Source: Alphaproteobacteria bacterium
GTDB lineage: Bacteria; Pseudomonadota; Alphaproteobacteria; Puniceispirillales; Puniceispirillaceae
Direction of reading: 5' to 3'
Length of the DNA stretch: 17,801 nt
Assembly: GCA_011524805.1 (NCBI GenBank)
Contig: WTJO01000115.1
Span: 1-17,801 of the forward strand
Shown: one piece after another, positions 13,397 to 17,801 of the stretch
Numbering within the stretch: position 1 is the stretch's first letter
Layout: the number at the start of each line of letters is the position of its first letter
Position numbers and translations under genes: made by a program
The notes under the pieces: generated by a model
The model's database searches: none
What the model was told of the DNA's origin: nothing
Seen by the model: the letters and a program-made list of their open reading frames with translations, nothing else

Positions 13397-13914
13397 ATCA
13401 CAAGATAGCTGTCTTTTTCAAGATAGTTCAGTACCACCAGCAAATCTTCAGCCGCTAACGCAACACAGCCCTTTGTGCTAGCTATTCCTTCAGGCGCGCA
13501 ATGCAGAAATATCGCACTGCCCTTATGGGGCACAGGCCTTGTATCATTATAGCCAAGCGGAATAATGAGATCATATAGCCCATCTTCACGCCACAGGGTT
13601 TCATGGCGGGCAGGGTATGGCAAATTGACCTTCATATTATAGGCCGCATCCTCAGGATCATCACACCAGCCATCCTGTTTGCCGATCGTAACCGGACTGA
13701 AGGCCGAATAGCCGGCCAGCCTGTCAGAGGCAATCCTGTCAGCCCTGTAATATAACCCCCGTAACGGCCAGCGCCCGCGCGGGGTAGCATTATCACCCTC
13801 CTGCTTATTGTTTGCCGCTATCAGCCCTGCGGCGCCTACAACACATCTAAAGCGATGCGCTGCACAGCGCAGCCAGTACTGCGCCCCCTCCTGAATTACC
13901 TGCAATTCTGCCAT
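13393..13914 (-). CDS. YkuD-domain protein without signal peptide, probable L,D-carboxypeptidase or L,D-transpeptidase
   Basis: This 173-residue protein belongs to the YkuD catalytic family (COG3786-like). It has EGDNATPRGRWPL near residues 39-51 and the catalytic His and Cys in the block IFLHC...STKGCVAL, H138 and C150. It starts directly with the domain, with no signal peptide, lipobox or membrane helix, so it should be cytosolic. Periplasmic L,D-transpeptidases crosslink peptidoglycan and need export. Acinetobacter ElsL shows that a cytosolic YkuD protein can instead be the L,D-carboxypeptidase that removes the terminal D-Ala from recycled tetrapeptides, the job of LdcA elsewhere. That function fits the neighbours (murQ, anmK, ampG). 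GAGG lies 7 nt before the ATG. The family call is strong; the carboxypeptidase role is inferred from location and context. Confidence 0.87.
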   Translation of the reverse strand: MAELQVIQEGAQYWLRCAAHRFRCVVGAAGLIAANNKQEGDNATPRGRWPLRGLYYRADRIASDRLAGYSAFSPVTIGKQDGWCDDPEDAAYNMKVNLPYPARHETLWREDGLYDLIIPLGYNDTRPVPHKGSAIFLHCAPEGIASTKGCVALAAEDLLVVLNYLEKDSYLVI

Positions 13915-13993
13915 AATCAGCCTCTGTTTTTGTGCCTTAAATCCGGCTGGTGTTGATCTCAGCCTATGGCCTGCTTGCCAAACAGGTCAATAT

Positions 13994-14020
13994 CACATTA
14001 GACTTTGATCATCTAATGTG
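13994..14020. repeat. Inverted repeat upstream of ampG (arm 9, spacer 9)
   Basis: CACATTAGA (13994-14002) and TCTAATGTG (14012-14020) are perfect reverse complements separated by 9 nt. The site lies about 50 nt before the ampG start in the divergent YkuD/ampG region. It overlaps a possible promoter (TTGCCA at 13976-13981, then TTAGAC with a 17-nt spacer), so an operator is plausible. The promoter match is weak. Confidence 0.5.
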
Positions 14021-14038
14021 GTTCGGATGGAACCGAAC
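14021..14038 (+). repeat. Small hairpin in the ampG leader
   Basis: GTTCGG (14021-14026) pairs with CCGAAC (14033-14038) around the loop ATGGAA. It follows the previous inverted repeat with no gap and precedes the ampG ribosome binding site (GGGGGAGGGG, 14051-14060) by 12 nt. No T-run follows, so it is not a standard terminator. It could be leader structure or an accidental dyad. Confidence 0.4.
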
Positions 14039-14068
14039 ATGCGCTCAATCGGGGGAGGGGCATAGGTG

Positions 14069-15433
14069 ATGGCACAGACACATTCACTTAAACTATTTTT
14101 TGACGAACGAATGCGGCGGATTTTCCTGCTTGGGATTATTAGCGGCTTTCCATGGGTTTTAATTGGCTCGTCTCTTAGCCTATGGCTGAAAGAAGACGGG
14201 CTATCCAGAAGTGCGGTTGGCTTTGCCGGTCTTATCTTTTTCGTCTATTCGATCAATTTCTTGTGGGCGCCGTTGATTGACAGGCTGAGAGTGCCTGTTT
14301 TGACGGCAAAATTCGGCCACCGGAAAGCATGGATTCTGACCATGCAGATAATTATTCTGCTTAGCCTGCTGGTCTGGTCAACAACTGCGCCTGCAACCAA
14401 TATCTTTCTGGTGATGGCCGTTGGGGTGGTCATAGCGACATGTTCGGCAACACAGGATATTACTATTGATGCATTGCGTATTGAACAAATCCGCAAAGAA
14501 GATAGCGGCGCTATGGCGGCAGGCGCATCAATGGCTGTAATAGGCTGGTGGACGGGTTTCAAACTGGGCGGCATGATTACGCTTCTGGTAGCAGATAAAT
14601 TTGAGTTGATGGGGATGGAAAATTACTGGCAGATGACCTTCCTTGTGATTGGACTTCTGGTCATCGCTACCAATATCGGACTGTTATTTATCCCTGAAAC
14701 AGGCACCCAGGAACGCATCAAGGCACAGGCTGCTGCACAGGCAGAATTGCGCGCAAAGATGGGCGATACCACAATTATCACCCAAATTGTCAGCTTTATC
14801 GGCTCAACTGTTGTCACGCCGCTTCTCAGCTTCTTCCGCAATAACGGGCTAAAAATAGGTCTTGGGCTGTTAAGCTTTATCTTGCTGTTCAAAATCGGCG
14901 AGGCCTTTATGGGCAAAATGTCGATCATCTTCTATAAGGAAGTAGGATTCTCAAAGTCAGATATTGCGATCTATTCAAAAGGACTTGGCTGGGTAGTTAC
15001 GGTTGTCTCATCCCTGCTTGGCGGCTATATTGCCATCCGCTCAGGGGTGGTAAAGGCGCTGATGGCCGCTGGTATTTTCATGGCCTCTACCAATATTATG
15101 TTTTCACTATTGGCATGGTCAGGAAAGGTTGAATGGCTGTTTGCACTGGCTGTGTTGCTAGATGATCTGGCGGCGGCAATCGCAACGGTGGTGTTTGTTG
15201 CCTTTATCTCGTTGCTGGTAGACAGAAATTATACCGCTACCCAATATGCCCTGCTGGCATCTATTGGCACGCTTGGCAGAACCACAATAGCAGCGTCATC
15301 AGGTGTGCTGGTGGACGGGTTAGGTGGCGACTGGGGACTGTTTTTCATTATCACCGCGGTGATGGTGATACCGTCTCTGGCATTATTATGGGCGATGCGT
15401 GGCACCCTGTCAGCGATTGACAGCAGAAAATAG
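14069..15433 (+). CDS. ampG: AmpG-type muropeptide permease (MFS)
   Basis: AmpG imports GlcNAc-anhMurNAc and its peptides from the periplasm, driven by proton motive force. The protein of about 454 residues has alternating hydrophobic segments consistent with 12 or more membrane helices. It carries family features: GIISGFPWVLIGSSLSLWL in helix 1, FLWAPLIDR before the first cytosolic loop, and the conserved GHRKAWIL. TCSATQDITIDALRI follows in helix 4-5, then a charged central loop (ERIKAQAAAQAELRAKM) and FILLFKIGEAFMGKM in the second half. I chose the ATG at 14069, which has GGGGAGGGG 8 nt upstream; a GTG one codon earlier is less likely. It is divergent from the YkuD gene and overlaps the convergent amidase/NlpC gene by 24 nt. 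Being surrounded by muropeptide-processing enzymes supports the substrate. Confidence 0.93.
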   Translation: MAQTHSLKLFFDERMRRIFLLGIISGFPWVLIGSSLSLWLKEDGLSRSAVGFAGLIFFVYSINFLWAPLIDRLRVPVLTAKFGHRKAWILTMQIIILLSLLVWSTTAPATNIFLVMAVGVVIATCSATQDITIDALRIEQIRKEDSGAMAAGASMAVIGWWTGFKLGGMITLLVADKFELMGMENYWQMTFLVIGLLVIATNIGLLFIPETGTQERIKAQAAAQAELRAKMGDTTIITQIVSFIGSTVVTPLLSFFRNNGLKIGLGLLSFILLFKIGEAFMGKMSIIFYKEVGFSKSDIAIYSKGLGWVVTVVSSLLGGYIAIRSGVVKALMAAGIFMASTNIMFSLLAWSGKVEWLFALAVLLDDLAAAIATVVFVAFISLLVDRNYTATQYALLASIGTLGRTTIAASSGVLVDGLGGDWGLFFIITAVMVIPSLALLWAMRGTLSAIDSRK

Positions 15434-16660
15434 GCTGGCCAGCCTGTCCGCCCTGATATGGGCGATAGGCGCGCCATAGCCTGTCTTGATTCTGGCAATG
15501 GCCTCAATGACAGGCTCAGACATTACAGCATGATGAAAGCCATTTGCATGCAGCAGATGGCTTTTATCTATCATCACCCCGACATGCCCCTTCCAGTAAA
15601 TCAGATCGCCGCGCTCAAAGTTGTGAAAGGCTGTCTCATCTGTGCAGGCAATGTTCTTCAGCATCTCATATTGCGGGGCTGAATCACGCGCAAAATCAAT
15701 GCCGGCTCCCTGAAGCGCAAGCTGGATAAGCGCCGAGCAATCCAGCCCGTGCGCAGTGCGCCCACCCCATTTATAGGGGGTAGCTAGAAACTGGCTGGCA
15801 ATCTCAACCCAGTCATCTGCCTCAGGACTGGACGAAATCGCCTTTGCCGCTACAAAGCCTGAGCGGTGCGCACCTGCCCTACCCCACAATCTGATTTCTG
15901 CGATATCACCATGTATCTTTATCAGTTTGCAGCGGCTGGCCATGGGCAGGCTTATCAGGCTGGCAGAGGTAATCTGTGCTGTCTGTGTGACCGTGGCAAG
16001 CCGTGTTGTGATTATATAGTCTGGCTTGTCATGCGGCGAAATGCAGGCAATATCGCCAAGACTGACCCAGCCTTCATATCCGTCTGTTACCAGCCTTGCC
16101 CGTACATATCCGTTATGGTTTTTTGCTTCTAGAATCTCCAGCCGCTCGCCATATAGACATTCTGTATCCAGTGCTTCTGGCGCGCCATCAGGCCTGTCTG
16201 GCGGCGTAGCATATAGCCCTGTGAAAGGTGTGATTATATGCGCAGAATCTGCGGTTAGCGCGCAATGCTCTGACCACCATTTGCCAGCATCAAAATTCGG
16301 ACAGCTCTTTTTATCTTCAAGCTGAATATCTCTATGCCCGACTATCTGCGCGTCAGGGTAACGGGCTGTCCAGCCTAACAGCACTGTTTCAAGCGCGGCA
16401 AATTGTGCATCTGTAAATTGATGCCGGCCAATAAGGCATACCCCCAGACTGTGATGGTTCTGTCCCTGTACATGCGCACCCTGCCAGAATTCAGGCCGGC
16501 CATTATGGACAGTGCCATCTCGGGTAATAAGCTTGTGATAGCCTATCCCGTCCCAGCCAAATCCAAGATGCATATCATGAATATCTGCAACAGACACATC
16601 GCGCTCATCAGGCGTATCAGAACAATGCACAACCAGATATTTTATCTCTTTCAGTCTCAT
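15410..16660 (-). CDS. Fused N-acetylmuramoyl-L-alanine amidase and SH3-NlpC/P60 peptidase, cytosolic
   Basis: Residues 1 to about 132 form an Amidase_2 domain of the T7-lysozyme/PGRP type. Zinc ligands are H12 (VVHCSD), H109 (VGHRD) and C120 (KKSCPNF), with Y41 and K118 at the positions of the T7 lysozyme catalytic Tyr and Lys. Residues from about 143 to 275 contain two SH3-like segments, including LYGERLEILEAKN and YEGWVSLGDI. Residues from about 283 to 405 are an NlpC/P60 peptidase with C308 (GLDCSALI), H359 (GHVGVMI) and H371 (HANGFHH). No signal peptide is present. Such a protein could cut MurNAc-L-Ala with one domain and a bond in the freed peptide, probably gamma-D-Glu-mDAP, with the other, replacing AmpD and MpaA. 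The Shine-Dalgarno site is weak. The 3' end overlaps ampG by 24 nt. Domain calls are secure; exact bond specificity is inferred. Confidence 0.9.
   Translation of the reverse strand: MRLKEIKYLVVHCSDTPDERDVSVADIHDMHLGFGWDGIGYHKLITRDGTVHNGRPEFWQGAHVQGQNHHSLGVCLIGRHQFTDAQFAALETVLLGWTARYPDAQIVGHRDIQLEDKKSCPNFDAGKWWSEHCALTADSAHIITPFTGLYATPPDRPDGAPEALDTECLYGERLEILEAKNHNGYVRARLVTDGYEGWVSLGDIACISPHDKPDYIITTRLATVTQTAQITSASLISLPMASRCKLIKIHGDIAEIRLWGRAGAHRSGFVAAKAISSSPEADDWVEIASQFLATPYKWGGRTAHGLDCSALIQLALQGAGIDFARDSAPQYEMLKNIACTDETAFHNFERGDLIYWKGHVGVMIDKSHLLHANGFHHAVMSEPVIEAIARIKTGYGAPIAHIRADRLASLFSAVNR
15432..15445. repeat. Perfect 14-bp palindrome at the ampG stop codon
   Basis: AGGCTGGCCAGCCT is self-complementary. 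It begins at the last two bases of the ampG stop codon and lies inside the convergent amidase/NlpC coding region. It could fold as a short GC-rich hairpin at the end of the ampG message, but no T-run follows. Confidence 0.3.
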
Positions 16661-16769
16661 AAAGGCTATATTGCCGACTATTCTCTATCCAGTCCAAGAA
16701 ATTCCTCATATGATAGGGCAGAAGACAGGACACCCCTAGGAAGACTGCTATAATAAAGGATATGCTATC

Positions 16770-17420
16770 ATGCCCCCGAAGGCGGTTATCTGTGATATGG
16801 ACGGCTTGCTGCTAGATACTGAGCGCCTGTCAGAACAGAGCTTCAGAGCATGCTGCGAGCAATTTAACCTTGGGTTTGATGCCGCACTATTTGCCGAACT
16901 GACAGGCCAGAGCGGGCCTGCCCATCTGCGCATCCTGAACAGATACCTTCCAGATATCGCCGAAGAGTTTGATAGCAGATGGAAACAGATATATCATGAA
17001 TTGCTGGCAGACGGGGTGCCGGTAAAAGCTGGTATTCCCGCGTTTCTGGAAAAAATGAAGGCGGCGCATATCCGCCTTGCAGTCGCTACGTCCAGCCGCA
17101 CCGACAAAGCGCATCGCTATCTTGATATGGCAGGGCTGGCCAGCTATTTCAGCCATATTCTGGGCAGCGATCTTGTGACCCATGCCAAGCCTGCACCAGA
17201 TATATATCTGCTGGCAGTTGAGCGGCTTGCAGTGTCTGCCACTTCCTGCATGGTGCTTGAAGATTCAAATAACGGGGTGGCGGCGGCGCTTGCCAGCCAG
17301 ATACGCACCATCCATCTGCCAGATACACAAATACCGGCAAAGGCCTTTGCCGAGAACCCGCAATATCTGCATGCAGATACGCTGGCGATGGCAGAAAGAT
17401 TGATATTTCAGGCTGAATAG
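16770..17420 (+). CDS. HAD-superfamily phosphatase (beta-phosphoglucomutase-like)
   Basis: This 216-residue cytosolic protein carries all four HAD motifs: nucleophile D9 and D11 in ICDMDGLLLDT, a Ser/Thr motif in VATSSR at 105-110, K140 in HAKPAPDIY, and acidic E164-D165 in LEDSNNG. The helical cap inserted after motif I is of the beta-PGM/GS1 type, acting on small phosphorylated metabolites, often sugar phosphates. It starts at ATG 16770 with AAGGA 9 nt upstream and is transcribed away from the amidase/NlpC gene. A methyltransferase gene follows 44 nt later on the same strand. By position it could dephosphorylate a recycled amino sugar phosphate (compare MupP, a HAD phosphatase for MurNAc-6-P), but the sequence does not fix the substrate and a general housekeeping role is equally possible. 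Confidence 0.88.
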   Translation: MPPKAVICDMDGLLLDTERLSEQSFRACCEQFNLGFDAALFAELTGQSGPAHLRILNRYLPDIAEEFDSRWKQIYHELLADGVPVKAGIPAFLEKMKAAHIRLAVATSSRTDKAHRYLDMAGLASYFSHILGSDLVTHAKPAPDIYLLAVERLAVSATSCMVLEDSNNGVAAALASQIRTIHLPDTQIPAKAFAENPQYLHADTLAMAERLIFQAE

Positions 17421-17464
17421 CCATATCAAAACAGAGATAATGAACAGGTTACAGGGATAAGCCA

Positions 17465-17801
17465 ATGTCAGCTTCAGAATTCTGGAACACACGCTATCAG
17501 ACAGATGACTATATTTTTGGCACTGAGGCGAATGATTTTATCAAGGCGGTCACCCCCAAAGCAGAGGCCGGTCAGACTGCCTATGCACCTGCTGACGGTG
17601 AGGGACGAAACGGTGTCTATCTGGCCTCTATCGGCTATCAGGTTACCTCAATAGATGTCTCTGATCTGGCTGTTGCGAAAGCTGTTTCGCTTGCCCAAAA
17701 AACAGGGGTGATAGTCAATGCCCATATTGGTGATGCGCTCTGCCCCGACCTTGCTGACCAGCAATTTGATCTGGTGATTGTCTGTTTCATGCATTTTATG
17801 C
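17465..17801 (+). CDS. Class I SAM-dependent methyltransferase, N-terminal part (cut by window edge)
   Basis: The reading frame is open from ATG 17465 to the window end, about 112 codons. AGGGAT lies about 8 nt upstream of the start. The N-terminus WNTRYQTDDYIFGTEAND and the SAM-binding loop ADGEGRNGVYLAS near residues 46-58 are typical of TehB-like small-molecule methyltransferases. An acidic strand end (TSIDVSDLA) and a motif III/IV-like FDLVIVCFMHFM follow. The usual glycine-rich E/DxGxGxG loop is replaced by the DGEGRN variant characteristic of this subfamily. The gene follows the HAD gene by 44 nt on the same strand and may be co-transcribed. The substrate is unknown, and I see no link to cell-wall salvage. 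Confidence 0.85.
   Translation, partial: MSASEFWNTRYQTDDYIFGTEANDFIKAVTPKAEAGQTAYAPADGEGRNGVYLASIGYQVTSIDVSDLAVAKAVSLAQKTGVIVNAHIGDALCPDLADQQFDLVIVCFMHFM

Noticed and set aside
16749..16754. TATAAT just upstream of the HAD gene
   Set aside because: As a -10 box it would start transcription at about the ribosome binding site AAGGA (16756-16760) or after it, and no -35 box is present. It is probably chance in an AT-rich spacer.
1..17801. Frequent GCCTGTC/GACAGGC-type words on both strands, resembling an uptake or architecture motif
   Set aside because: Most copies fall in coding frames as Asp-Arg or Arg-Leu pairs using AGA/AGG and CTG codons (for example GACAGGCTG), so codon preference explains them. 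A genome-wide count against a codon-shuffled background would be needed to claim more.
1..17801. CRISPR arrays, tRNA or rRNA genes, insertion sequences, prophage
   Set aside because: No regularly spaced direct repeats, cloverleaf-type sequences, transposase or integrase motifs were seen. The phage-like amidase domain is part of a larger cellular-type fusion gene.

Overview
The window looks like part of an alphaproteobacterial chromosome, by eye of moderate GC content and very densely packed. The protein families (monomeric GcvP, the IolC-DUF2090 fusion, a signal-less GH84 enzyme, an alphaproteobacterial-style NlpC/P60 protein) would suit a marine lineage such as SAR116/Puniceispirillales. That placement is inference; the sequence contains no rRNA or other phylogenetic marker.

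Region 1 (1-3512, all minus strand) runs, in transcription order, from inositol 2-dehydrogenase iolG to an iolC-type kinase fused to a DUF2090/IolJ-like aldolase domain, then a 48-residue two-helix membrane protein. After an AT-rich gap comes the 5' end of a secreted Calx-beta protein that leaves the window. iolG and iolC overlap by 8 nt and belong to myo-inositol catabolism.

Region 2 (3513-8473, plus strand) is a glycine cleavage operon, gcvT-gcvH-gcvP. It sits behind a tandem glycine riboswitch whose two aptamers both carry unusually long arms. gcvT starts with TTG behind a strong ribosome binding site, and that site is perfectly complementary to a conserved strand of the second aptamer.

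Region 3 (8474-17420) is the most interesting part. Nine genes on both strands are nearly all attributable to turnover of imported cell-wall fragments: M19 dipeptidase, GH84 beta-N-acetylglucosaminidase, PIG-L/LmbE deacetylase, anmK, murQ, a signal-less YkuD-domain protein, ampG, a fused amidase/NlpC-P60 hydrolase, and a HAD phosphatase. Read together they suggest a complete cytosolic muropeptide degradation route. AmpG imports anhydro-muropeptides, the GH84 enzyme removes GlcNAc in place of NagZ, and the fusion protein cuts the amide bond and then gamma-D-Glu-mDAP. The YkuD protein trims D-Ala as an L,D-carboxypeptidase, the M19 enzyme splits L-Ala-D-Glu, and AnmK and MurQ convert anhMurNAc to GlcNAc-6-P. 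Several steps would use families different from the E. coli enzymes. The individual assignments are mostly solid; the combined pathway is inference.

Region 4 (17465-end) is the start of a SAM-dependent methyltransferase cut by the window edge. I saw no tRNA, rRNA, CRISPR array, transposase or phage genes. Convergent neighbours abut or overlap (gcvP/dipeptidase, murQ/YkuD, ampG/amidase), so transcription signals must lie inside coding sequence; one such inverted repeat is visible at 8482-8518.
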